Below are positions 44,788 to 52,389 of a DNA stretch of 64,000 bases, in pieces (position 1 is the first letter of the stretch; each line of letters begins with the position of its first letter). This DNA comes from Phycicoccus avicenniae_A (GTDB taxonomy: Bacteria; Actinomycetota; Actinomycetes; Actinomycetales; Dermatophilaceae), in NCBI RefSeq assembly GCF_050496545.1, contig NZ_JBNVZV010000002.1:217566-281565 (forward strand), read 5' to 3'. The notes beneath the pieces were generated by a model. It made no database searches. It worked only from the letters and a program-made list of their open reading frames with translations, and had not been told where the DNA came from. The translations under genes were made by a program, and so were the position numbers.

Positions 44788-45984
44788 TCAGTCCTTGCTG
44801 GTCTCGCCGGGGAGGGCGAGCATCCGGTCGAGGGCCACCTTGGCCCAGTGCGCGACCTCGGGGTCCACGCGGATCGGGTTGACGACCCGGCCGTCGACGA
44901 GGGACTCCAGCGCCCAGACGAGGTGCGGCAGGTCGATGCGGTTCATCGTCGAGCAGTAGCAGACGTTCTTCTCGAGGAAGACGATGCGCTGGTCGGGGAA
45001 CTGCGCCGCGAGACGGCGCACGAGGTTGAGCTCGGTGCCCACGGCCCACGCCGTGCCCGCCGGGGCGGCCGCGACGGTCTTGATGATCTTCTCGGTCGAG
45101 CCGACCTCGGCGGCGAGCTCGACGACCTCGTGGCGGCACTCGGGGTGCACGATCACCTTCACGTCGGGGATCTCGCGGCGCGCGGCCTCGACCGCCTCGA
45201 CCGAGAACCGCCCGTGCACCGAGCAGTGCCCGCGCCAGAGGATCATCGTCGCGTCGCGCAGCTGCTCGGGGGTCAGGCCGCCCATCGGGCGGTGCGGGTC
45301 CCACACCACGCAGCCGTCGAGGGAGCCACCGAGGTCGCGCACGTAGGTGTTGCGCCCGAGGTGCTGGTCGGGGAGGAAGAGGACCTTGCCGCCGTCGCCG
45401 GCCTGCTCCAGGGCCCACGTCAGCGCGGTCTTCGCGTTGGACGAGGTGCAGATCGTGCCGCCGTGCCGCCCGGTGAAGGCCTTGATGGCCGCCGACGAGT
45501 TCATGTACGTGACCGGCACGGTCGTGTCGGCGACCCCGGCCGCCACGAGCTCGTCCCAGCAGTCCTCGACCTGGTCTATGGCGGCCATGTCGGCCATCGA
45601 GCAGCCGGCGGCGAGGTCGGGGAGGACGACGGTCTGGGTGTCGGCGGTGAGGATGTCGGCGGATTCGGCCATGAAGTGCACGCCGCAGAAGACGACGAAC
45701 TCGGCGTCCGGGCGGGCCGCGGCCTCCTTGGCGAGCTTGAAGGAGTCGCCGGTGACGTCGGCGAACTCGATGACCTCGTCGCGCTGGTAGTGGTGGCCGA
45801 GGACGAACAGCCGGTCGCCGAGCGCCGCCTTGGCCGCGCGGGCGCGCTCGACGAGCGAGGGGTCCGAGGGCGCCGGCAGGTCGCCGGGACACTCCACCCC
45901 GCGCTCGCTGGCGAGGTCACGGCCCTGCCCGAGGACGAGCAGGGGGAGCGGGGCGTTGCGGGGCGTGCCGGTCGTGGTGGTCAC
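44788..45984 (-). CDS. nadA: Quinolinate synthase
   Basis: Condenses iminoaspartate with dihydroxyacetone phosphate to quinolinate for NAD synthesis. 398 residues, longer NadA type. The 4Fe-4S cysteines are in VVFCGVHFMAE, VHPECRHEV and VCYCSTMNRI. LGHHYQRDEVIEFAD and YMNSSAAIKAF shape the substrate site. GTG 45984 has minus-strand TACGAT (45992-45997) 7 nt upstream, so leaderless. nadB and nadC are not in the window. Fe-S supply links it to erpA. Confidence 0.95.
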   Translation of the reverse strand: MTTTTGTPRNAPLPLLVLGQGRDLASERGVECPGDLPAPSDPSLVERARAAKAALGDRLFVLGHHYQRDEVIEFADVTGDSFKLAKEAAARPDAEFVVFCGVHFMAESADILTADTQTVVLPDLAAGCSMADMAAIDQVEDCWDELVAAGVADTTVPVTYMNSSAAIKAFTGRHGGTICTSSNAKTALTWALEQAGDGGKVLFLPDQHLGRNTYVRDLGGSLDGCVVWDPHRPMGGLTPEQLRDATMILWRGHCSVHGRFSVEAVEAARREIPDVKVIVHPECRHEVVELAAEVGSTEKIIKTVAAAPAGTAWAVGTELNLVRRLAAQFPDQRIVFLEKNVCYCSTMNRIDLPHLVWALESLVDGRVVNPIRVDPEVAHWAKVALDRMLALPGETSKD

Positions 45985-46002
45985 GGCCCCGATCGTAGGC
46001 GC

Positions 46003-46518
46003 TCAGCCCATCGACTTCTGACCGTCGATCGCCTCCCGGATGATGTCGGCGTGCCCGGTGTGGTGCGCCGTCTCGGCGAGCACGTGGGCGAAGACCCGAC
46101 GGGCGCTGCGCCGCTCGCCGGGCCGGAACCACGGAGCGGGCGGCAGCTCGTGGTCGGCGGAGAGGTCGTGGGTCCGCACGAGCTCGTCGGTGTGGGCGGC
46201 GACCTCGCGGTAGAGCGCCACCACCTGCTCGAGCGTCTCGTCCTCGAGCAGACGGAACTCGCGCTCGCGGGCCGCGTAGTCGGCGTCGTCGCCGCCGGCC
46301 ATCGCGCCGCTCTCGACGAAGTCGGTCCAGCCGCGCTCGGTGAGCGCGACGTGCTTGACGAGCCCGCCGAGGCACAGCTCGCTGACCGTGGGCGTGAGCC
46401 GGGCCTGGTCGTCGGTCAGGCCCTCGACCGTGTGCAGGAGGAAGTACCGCTGCTGGGCCAGGGCCTCGAGCAGGGAGGCGCGCTCGGGGTCGAGGGCGGT
46501 GTCGGTGGTGTCGGTCAT
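46003..46518 (-). CDS. DinB-like (DUF664) protein
   Basis: 171 residues, four-helix DinB fold: LAQQRYFLLHTVEGLTDDQA, then GGLVKHVALTERGW and HVLAETAHHTGHADIIREAI, whose histidines form the metal site. DUF664 proteins are thought to be thiol-dependent metalloenzymes; substrate unknown. Short leader: TAGCGT (46549-46554, minus strand) lies about 30 nt upstream and GAGAGGAC precedes the ATG. nadA starts 18 nt after its stop with its own -10. Confidence 0.88.
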   Translation of the reverse strand: MTDTTDTALDPERASLLEALAQQRYFLLHTVEGLTDDQARLTPTVSELCLGGLVKHVALTERGWTDFVESGAMAGGDDADYAAREREFRLLEDETLEQVVALYREVAAHTDELVRTHDLSADHELPPAPWFRPGERRSARRVFAHVLAETAHHTGHADIIREAIDGQKSMG

Positions 46519-46610
46519 GGGGCGTCCTCTCGTCGGGCCGGTGCGCCGACGCTAGCGAGGACCGCCGACAGCCCGCGACCCCCGAAGGCCGGTCCCGATA
46601 CCCTCGGACC

Positions 46611-47777
46611 GTGCGCGTGCTCCTCGCCCCCGACACCTTCGGGACGACGCTCGGCGCCACCCAGGTCGCCGCGGCGATGGCCGAGGGCTGGGCCGCGGGG
46701 GCGCCCCACGACGTCGTCCGCCAGCTGCCGCTCTCGAACGGGGGTCCCGGCTTCCTCGACGTCCTCGAGCGCACCGTCGGTGGCACCACCGTCGCCACCA
46801 CGGTCAGCGACCCCCTCGGCCGCGAGGTCCCTGCGGCGGTGCTCCTCGCCGAGGACGGCGGTCGCCGCACCGCGTGGGTCGAGGCGGCCCAGGCGAGCGG
46901 GCTGCACCTGCTGGCCGCCGACGAGCGCGACCCGCGCGTCACGAGCACCTGGGGCGTCGGGCAGCTGCTCGCGACGGCCCTCGCCGAGGGGGCCGAGCGC
47001 ATCGTCGTCGGCGTCGGCGGCGGATCGACGAACGACGCCGGGGCCGGCCTGCTCGCGGCCCTGGGCGCCGGCCCCGCATCGGCCCTCGCCCGGGGCGGGC
47101 TGGCCCTGGGCGATGCGCCCGCCGACGCCCTCGCCGGCCTCCCGGACGTGCTCGAACGGCTCCGGGGCGTCGAGCTCGTCCTCGCCACCGACGAGCTGAC
47201 GCCGCTGCTCGGCCTCGCGGGCACCAGCGCCGTGGAGTCCCCCCGCAAGGGCGCCACAGCCGCCGACGCCCAGGCCCTCGAGGGCGCCCTCGGGCACTTC
47301 ACCGCCCTCCTGACCCGCTCGCTCCCGCGCGTGCCCGTCGACCTGCTGACCGGTGCGCCGCGCCGCCTCGACCGAGAGCCGGGCGCGGGCGCGGCCGGCG
47401 GCCTCGGCCTGGCCCTGCTGGCCCTCGGCGCGCAGCAGCGCGGCGCCGTGGCCGAGGTGCTGCGCCTCACCGGCTTCGACGTCGCCGCCGCGGGGAGCGA
47501 CCTGGTCGTCACCGCCACCGACCGGCTCGACTGGACCTCGTTGCGCGGCTCGGTCGTCTCCGGCGTCGCGGAGGCCGCCACCGCCTCGGCCCGCCCGGTG
47601 GTCGTCGTCGCGGGCGAGATGCTCGTCGGCCGGCGCGAGACGATGACCACGGGGTTCGCCGGGTGCTACGCCGTGGCCGAGCAGCCGCACGAGGTCGAGG
47701 CGATGCTCGCCGAGCCGGTCGAGACCCTGCGCGCCCGCACGGCACGGGTGGCGCGGACCTGGTCCCCGGGCCGCTGA
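46611..47777 (+). CDS. Glycerate kinase
   Basis: Phosphorylates glycerate in serine/glyoxylate metabolism. 388 residues: PDTFGTTLGATQVAAAMAEG at the N-terminus (the PDSFKGSL-type motif), VVGVGGGSTNDAGAG and GAGAAGGLGLALLA. GTG start with TACCCT (46599-46604) exactly 6 nt before. It begins a block (glycerate kinase, erpA, adoK, ctaC and onward to trpD) whose order resembles Mycobacterium tuberculosis Rv2205c to Rv2192c. Confidence 0.9.
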   Translation: MRVLLAPDTFGTTLGATQVAAAMAEGWAAGAPHDVVRQLPLSNGGPGFLDVLERTVGGTTVATTVSDPLGREVPAAVLLAEDGGRRTAWVEAAQASGLHLLAADERDPRVTSTWGVGQLLATALAEGAERIVVGVGGGSTNDAGAGLLAALGAGPASALARGGLALGDAPADALAGLPDVLERLRGVELVLATDELTPLLGLAGTSAVESPRKGATAADAQALEGALGHFTALLTRSLPRVPVDLLTGAPRRLDREPGAGAAGGLGLALLALGAQQRGAVAEVLRLTGFDVAAAGSDLVVTATDRLDWTSLRGSVVSGVAEAATASARPVVVVAGEMLVGRRETMTTGFAGCYAVAEQPHEVEAMLAEPVETLRARTARVARTWSPGR

Positions 47778-47901
47778 CCCCACCCGTCGGTCCGGGGACG
47801 TATCCTGAACGGACCCGGGAACAACCGGGAGCCCTCCACGGGTTGCACGGCTGACGGGGACCGCCCGCCACCTCCACGAACTGCACGAGGAGTCCTCTCC
47901 C

Positions 47902-48273
47902 ATGAGCGACCAGCTCCAGACCACCGAGGCCACCACCGAGGTCGCGGCGCACGGCGTCGTCCTCACCGACGTGGCCGCGTCCAAGGTCTCGTCCCTGCTC
48001 TCGCAGGAGGGTCGCGACGACCTCCGCCTGCGCGTCGGCGTCCAGCCCGGCGGCTGCTCGGGCCTGATCTACCAGCTCTACTTCGACGAGCGCACCCTCG
48101 ACGGTGACCTCGTGCGCGACTTCGACGGTGTCGAGGTCGTCGTCGACCGGATGAGCGCCCCCTACCTCGAGGGCGCCACCATCGACTTCTCCGACACCAT
48201 CGAGAAGCAGGGGTTCACCATCGACAACCCCAACGCGGGCAGCTCCTGCGCCTGCGGCGACAGCTTCAGCTGA
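47902..48273 (+). CDS. erpA: Iron-sulfur cluster insertion protein (HesB/ErpA family)
   Basis: 123 residues, A-type Fe-S carrier. The three cluster cysteines are in QPGGCSGLIY and SSCACGDSF. It passes clusters to enzymes such as LipA, NadA and possibly QcrA, all encoded nearby. Normal leader: TATCCT at 47801-47806 gives about 90 nt before the ATG, with GAGGAG upstream of the start. Followed by a strong terminator. Confidence 0.93.
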   Translation: MSDQLQTTEATTEVAAHGVVLTDVAASKVSSLLSQEGRDDLRLRVGVQPGGCSGLIYQLYFDERTLDGDLVRDFDGVEVVVDRMSAPYLEGATIDFSDTIEKQGFTIDNPNAGSSCACGDSFS

Positions 48274-48282
48274 CCGGCTCGC

Positions 48283-48319
48283 GACGGGCCCGGACCTCCT
48301 CGAGGGGTCCGGGCCCGTC
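48283..48319 (+). terminator. Terminator after erpA
   Basis: Perfect 14-bp stem, arms 48283-48296 (GACGGGCCCGGACC) and 48306-48319, 9-nt loop. It starts 9 nt after the erpA stop. Confidence 0.85.
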
Positions 48320-48350
48320 CGCGTCCCCGGCGGACGTATAGGTTGCTCGG

Positions 48351-49334
48351 GTGCAGATCGCCGTCACCGGGTCCATCGCGACCGACCACCTCATGACCTT
48401 CCGCGGCCGCTTCGCCGACTCCCTCGTCGTCGAGCAGCTCGACAAGATCTCGGTGAGCTTCCTCGCCGACCAGCTCGACATCCGGCGCGGCGGGGTGGCG
48501 GGCAACATCTGCTTCGGGATGGCCGTCCTCGGCGCCCGGCCGCTGCTCGTCGGGGCCGCGGGGGAGGACTTCGGGGACTACCGCAGCTGGCTGACCCGCC
48601 ACGGCGTCGTCACCGACCACGTCCACATCTCCAGCACGGCCCACACCGCGCGCTTCGTCTGCACCACCGACGACGACATGGCCCAGATCGCCACGTTCTA
48701 CGCGGGCGCGATGTCCGAGGCCCGGATGATCGAGCTCGGCCCCATCCACGACCGCTGGGACCTCGACCTCGTCCTCATCGGCGCCGACGACCCCGACGCG
48801 ATGCTCCGCCACACCGACGAGTGCCGGGCCCGGGGCATCCGCTTCATCGCCGACCCCTCCCAGCAGCTGGCCTTCGCCGACGGCCCGTTCATCCGCAAGC
48901 TCGTCGACGGCGCCGAGATCCTCATCACCAACGAGTACGAGTCGCACCTCACCTCCACCAAGACCGGGTGGAGCCAGGAGGAGATCGACGACCGCGTGAC
49001 CACGCGCATCATCACCCTGGGCAAGGACGGCGCCGAGATCCGCACGAAGGGGCAGGACCCGATCCACGTGCCCGTCGCGGCCGAGGTCGAGCGGGTCGAC
49101 CCCACCGGGGTCGGCGACGCCTTCCGTGCCGGCTTCCTCGTCGGACTGGCCGGTGGCCTGGGCCACGAGCGCTGCGCCCAGATCGGGTCGGTGCTGGCCG
49201 CGCACGTCCTCGAGACGGTCGGCACGCAGGAGTACACGGTCGGGCGCGCCGACTTCCTGCAGCGCGTCTCGACCGCCTACGGCGCCGAGGCCGCCGCCGA
49301 GATCGCGCCCCTCGTGCGCACCGCCCGCGACTGA
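48351..49334 (+). CDS. adoK: Adenosine kinase, PfkB family (AdoK/CbhK type)
   Basis: Phosphorylates adenosine to AMP for purine salvage. 327 residues, closely like the mycobacterial AdoK: IAVTGSIATDHLMTFRGRF, RGGVAGNICFGMAVLGA, TAHTARFVCTTD and DPTGVGDAFRAGFLVGL with the catalytic Asp. It differs from human-type adenosine kinases and resembles the bacterial ribokinase-like type. GTG 48351 with TAGGTT (48339-48344) 6 nt before. Its position between erpA and ctaC is conserved in actinobacteria. Confidence 0.9.
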   Translation: MQIAVTGSIATDHLMTFRGRFADSLVVEQLDKISVSFLADQLDIRRGGVAGNICFGMAVLGARPLLVGAAGEDFGDYRSWLTRHGVVTDHVHISSTAHTARFVCTTDDDMAQIATFYAGAMSEARMIELGPIHDRWDLDLVLIGADDPDAMLRHTDECRARGIRFIADPSQQLAFADGPFIRKLVDGAEILITNEYESHLTSTKTGWSQEEIDDRVTTRIITLGKDGAEIRTKGQDPIHVPVAAEVERVDPTGVGDAFRAGFLVGLAGGLGHERCAQIGSVLAAHVLETVGTQEYTVGRADFLQRVSTAYGAEAAAEIAPLVRTARD

Positions 49335-49345
49335 CGCGAGCCGCC

Positions 49346-50047
49346 GTGCCGTTCCCGCCGACCGAGCCGCCGGAGTCGCCCTGGCAGCTCGACACCGCGC
49401 GGGCGACCCCCGGGGACGACCTCGTCGCCGCCGGTGCCGATCTCGAGCCCGGCACCCTGCTGGCCGCCTACCGGCTCGGCCTGTTCCCGATGGGCCTGGG
49501 GCCCGACGGGGGCGGGACGACGGGGTGGTGGTCGCCGGACCCGCGCGGCGTCATCCCCGCCGGGGCGCTGCGCGTGCGACCCTCGCTGCGCAAGGTGCTG
49601 CCCCGCTTCGAGACGTCGGTGGACCGGGCGTTCGCCGACGTCGTCGCCGGGTGCGCCGACCCCGAGCGGGACGGTCGATGGATCACGCCCGCCGTGGCCG
49701 CGGCCTACACCCGCCTCCACGAGCTCGGCTGGGCCCACAGCGTCGAGGTGTGGCAGGACGGCGCGCTCGTCGGTGGCCTCTACGGCGTCTCGGTCGGGGG
49801 GCTCTTCGCGGGGGAGTCGATGTTCCACCGCGTCCGCGACGCCTCGAAGGTCGCGCTCGTCGAGCTGGTCCGGCGCTTCCACGCCGACGGCGACCCGCGC
49901 CGCATCGTCGACGTCCAGTGGTCCACCGACCACCTGCGCGGTCTCGGGGCGCAGGAGTGGCCCCGTGAGGAGTACCTCGACCGGCTCGCCGAGGCTCTGC
50001 AGGCCCCTCAGGTCGACCTGGCCGCGCCGCCGACGAGCACGGTGTAG
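49346..50047 (+). CDS. aat: Leucyl/phenylalanyl-tRNA-protein transferase
   Basis: Adds Leu or Phe to N-terminal Lys or Arg so that proteins enter the ClpS/Clp degradation route (N-end rule). 233 residues: LAAYRLGLFPMG, TGWWSPDPRGVIPAG and GGLYGVSVGGLFAGESMF are conserved Aat blocks. GTG lies 11 nt after the adoK stop, so it is likely read from the adoK mRNA. Its 3' end overlaps the convergent tusA gene by 40 nt, an unusually large overlap for this window. Confidence 0.93.
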   Translation: MPFPPTEPPESPWQLDTARATPGDDLVAAGADLEPGTLLAAYRLGLFPMGLGPDGGGTTGWWSPDPRGVIPAGALRVRPSLRKVLPRFETSVDRAFADVVAGCADPERDGRWITPAVAAAYTRLHELGWAHSVEVWQDGALVGGLYGVSVGGLFAGESMFHRVRDASKVALVELVRRFHADGDPRRIVDVQWSTDHLRGLGAQEWPREEYLDRLAEALQAPQVDLAAPPTSTV

Positions 50048-50247
50048 CGGGTCCAGCCCTCCTCGTCCTCGAGGGTGACGGCGTGCCCGCGCATCCGGGC
50101 CCAGGCCGGCACGTCGGAGCGGGCGGCGACGTCGTCGGCGAGCAGCACGAGGGTGGCGCCGGGGGAGAGGTCGCGCGCCACCCGGGCCGCACGCACCACC
50201 GGCACCGGGCACCGGGTGCCGCGGGCGTCGACCACGGGCTCGCTCAC
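50008..50247 (-). CDS. tusA: TusA family sulfur carrier protein
   Basis: 79 residues with the CPxP active-site motif (RGTRCPVPVVRAARVA). TusA proteins accept persulfide sulfur from a cysteine desulfurase and pass it on. GTG 50247 overlaps the stop of the NifS-like gene upstream (GTGA), so the two are coupled. That partner lacks the PLP lysine, which makes the sulfur source unclear. The last 40 nt lie inside the aat gene on the opposite strand. Confidence 0.88.
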   Translation of the reverse strand: MSEPVVDARGTRCPVPVVRAARVARDLSPGATLVLLADDVAARSDVPAWARMRGHAVTLEDEEGWTRYTVLVGGAARST

Positions 50248-51404
50248 AGGTCCTCCGTGCCCATCCGGCGGCGGACGGCGCCGACCACCTCGGGCAGGGC
50301 CGCGCAGAAGCGCTCGACGTCCGCCGCGCGGTCGGGGGAGACCGCCTCGAGCGGCAGCACGAGCCGCAGGTTGCCGTGGGTGAGGACGCCCATCGCGGCG
50401 AGGACGTGGCTCGGGCGCAGCACGCTCGAGGTGCAGGCCGACCCGGATCCGACCGCGAGCCCTCGGCGGGCGAGCTCGTCGACCAGCGCCTCGCCGTCGG
50501 CGAGCAGCACGCTGAAGGTGACGACGTGGGGGAGCCGGTCGACGGCGTCGCCGAGCACCTCGACGTCCCGCACCGCCGCGGCGGCGGCGCGCACCCGGTC
50601 GACGAGCGCCCGTGCCGCCCGCGCGTCGTCCACGGCCCCGGCCGCGGTCTGCCGCCACGCCTCGGCGGCGGCGAGGACGAGGGGCACCCAGGGGGTGGCC
50701 CAGGCCCGGCCCTGCTCGGCCTCACGCCGCGGGGCCGGCAGCGACCATCGCGTCCCGGTCCGGACCCCGAGCAGCCCGAGCGGCGGTCCGCCGAAGGCCG
50801 CGGCGTCCGCCACGATGACCGACCCGTGGCCCGAGAGCGGGTCGCGGCCGAGGGAGGCCGTGGCGTCGAGGAGCAGCGGCACGCCGGCCTCCCGGGCCGC
50901 GGCGTCGAGGGCCGCCACCGGCTGGCGCGTGCCGACCTCGCCGTTGGCCGTCTGCAGGACGGCGGCGGCCACGCCGGGGGAGTGCAGCGCCGTGCCGAAG
51001 GCCTTCTCGTCGACCCGTCCGGACGGATCGGCAGGGACCGGGTCGGTCCCGGCGCCGAGGAGGAGGACCGAGCGCTCCGTGGCGCCGAGCACGACGTCCT
51101 CGCCGACGCGGCGGCGGGCGTGGCGCAGGCCGGCCAGACCCACCGCGAGGGCGTCCTCGGCGCTCGCGTGGACCGACAGCTCGTCCGGGCGGACCCCCAG
51201 CGCGCCGGCGAGGACCTCCCGCGCGGTGTCGAGCAGCGCCCGGGCGGAACGGGCCGGTCCGTGGCGCCCCGCGGGGTCGGCCCAGGCGGCCCCGACGGCG
51301 GCCCGGAGGGTCTCCTCGGCGAGGGGGTGCAGGGGGCTGCGCGAGGCATCGAGAACCCCTAGCGCGGAAGGGGTCCCGTGAGGTTCGACAACCGTGTGCG
51401 GCAC
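50244..51404 (-). CDS. NifS/IscS-like (aminotransferase class V) protein lacking the PLP lysine
   Basis: 386 residues that align with cysteine desulfurases: ADPAGRHGPARSARALLDTA (the GNPSS-HxxG region), QTANGEVGTRQPV (VNNEIGTIQPV), LLLDATASLGRDPL (VDAVQALGK) and GSGSACTSSVLRPSHVL, which keeps the active-site Cys loop. Where the family has SxHK-x-GGPxG, this protein has ADAAAFGGPPLG: the lysine that binds PLP is Ala. Only one Lys exists in the whole protein (DEKAFG), far from that site. It is therefore probably not a normal desulfurase. Start GTG 51404 with minus-strand TACCGT 6 nt upstream, so leaderless. Coupled to tusA; divergent from ctaC. Confidence 0.85.
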   Translation of the reverse strand: MPHTVVEPHGTPSALGVLDASRSPLHPLAEETLRAAVGAAWADPAGRHGPARSARALLDTAREVLAGALGVRPDELSVHASAEDALAVGLAGLRHARRRVGEDVVLGATERSVLLLGAGTDPVPADPSGRVDEKAFGTALHSPGVAAAVLQTANGEVGTRQPVAALDAAAREAGVPLLLDATASLGRDPLSGHGSVIVADAAAFGGPPLGLLGVRTGTRWSLPAPRREAEQGRAWATPWVPLVLAAAEAWRQTAAGAVDDARAARALVDRVRAAAAAVRDVEVLGDAVDRLPHVVTFSVLLADGEALVDELARRGLAVGSGSACTSSVLRPSHVLAAMGVLTHGNLRLVLPLEAVSPDRAADVERFCAALPEVVGAVRRRMGTEDL

Positions 51405-51450
51405 GGCTCGACGGTAGCCCCCCTGCATGCCCGGTGAGGTACCCGTGCAG

Positions 51451-51456
51451 TAGGGT
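51451..51456 (+). promoter_or_regulatory. -10 hexamer TAGGGT of the ctaCDF operon
   Basis: TAGGGT lies 41 nt before the ctaC GTG, leaving a leader of about 35 nt with GAAGGG near the start. It is 35 bp from the minus-strand TACCGT of the NifS-like gene, so the two share a short divergent promoter. Confidence 0.55.
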
Positions 51457-51497
51457 TTGCACCACTCGTCAGTCTCCCCTACACGAAGGGTGCAGCG

Positions 51498-52388
51498 GTG
51501 CGCCAGCAGGACCTCCCCACCCCCCGTCGCCGGCCCGGCGCGCGGGTGCTCGCCGGTGCGCTCGGCGTGCTCGCGCTCGGCGGCTGCGCCAGCGGTGAGC
51601 TGCGCGGCAACGCCTCCACCGGATGGCTGCCCCCCTCGGTCACCGAGAGCGGTGAGACGGTCACCCGGCTGTGGATCGGCGCCTGGATCGCGGCCATCGC
51701 GGTCGGGCTGCTCGTCATCGGGCTCATCGTCTGGTGCATCGTGGCCTACCGCCGCAAGCAGGACGACACCGAGCTCCCGGTGCAGCTCCGCTACAACATC
51801 CCCATCGAGATCCTCTACACCGTGGTCCCGATGCTCATGGTCGTCGTGCTCTTCTACTACACGGCCCGCTACGAGTCCGAGCTCGTCGGCACCTCCAAGC
51901 AGCCGGATCTCAAGGTCAACGTGGTCGGCAAGCAGTGGAGCTGGGACTTCAACTACGTGAACGACGACGTCCACGAGGTCGGCACGCAGGCCATCCTCAC
52001 CGGCAAGCCGGGCGCCGAGGAGACCATCCCCACCCTGTACCTGCCGGTCAACGAGCGGGTCGAGTTCGTGCTCACCGCCCGCGACGTCATCCACTCGTTC
52101 TGGGTGCCGGCGTTCCTGCAGAAGATGGACATGGTCCCGGGCCGGGTCAACCGCTTCCAGGTCGTCCCCACGCAGGAGGGCACCTTCAAGGGCAAGTGCG
52201 CCGAGCTGTGCGGTGCCTACCACTCGCAGATGCTCTTCAACGTCAAGGTCGTCTCGCGCGCGGAGTACGACCAGCACATGGCCGACCTGCGCGCCGCGGA
52301 CCAGACCGGGCTGCTCAACAACACGCTCAACCGGGAGCAGCTCATGAAGGGCCAGCTGGACAACGAGACCGTCGACGGAGGCAACTGA
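51498..52388 (+). CDS. ctaC: Cytochrome c oxidase subunit II
   Basis: CuA-carrying subunit of the aa3 oxidase; receives electrons from the bc1 complex. 296 residues: signal with lipobox LALGGC (lipoprotein), two membrane segments (about 55-80 and 97-120), QWSWDFNY aromatic patch, HSFWVPAF His and the CuA loop CAELCGAYHSQM (two Cys, His, Met). A short tail follows. First gene of ctaC-ctaD-ctaF; ctaD starts 1 nt after its stop. Processing by LspA, encoded at the start of the window, is expected. Confidence 0.95.
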   Translation: MRQQDLPTPRRRPGARVLAGALGVLALGGCASGELRGNASTGWLPPSVTESGETVTRLWIGAWIAAIAVGLLVIGLIVWCIVAYRRKQDDTELPVQLRYNIPIEILYTVVPMLMVVVLFYYTARYESELVGTSKQPDLKVNVVGKQWSWDFNYVNDDVHEVGTQAILTGKPGAEETIPTLYLPVNERVEFVLTARDVIHSFWVPAFLQKMDMVPGRVNRFQVVPTQEGTFKGKCAELCGAYHSQMLFNVKVVSRAEYDQHMADLRAADQTGLLNNTLNREQLMKGQLDNETVDGGN

Positions 52389-52389
52389 G

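Noticed and set aside
44693..44959. Small open frame over repeat copy A
   Set aside because: It lacks a ribosome site, runs into the antisense of nadA, and its similarity to the frame at 54.8 kb is explained by the DNA repeat.
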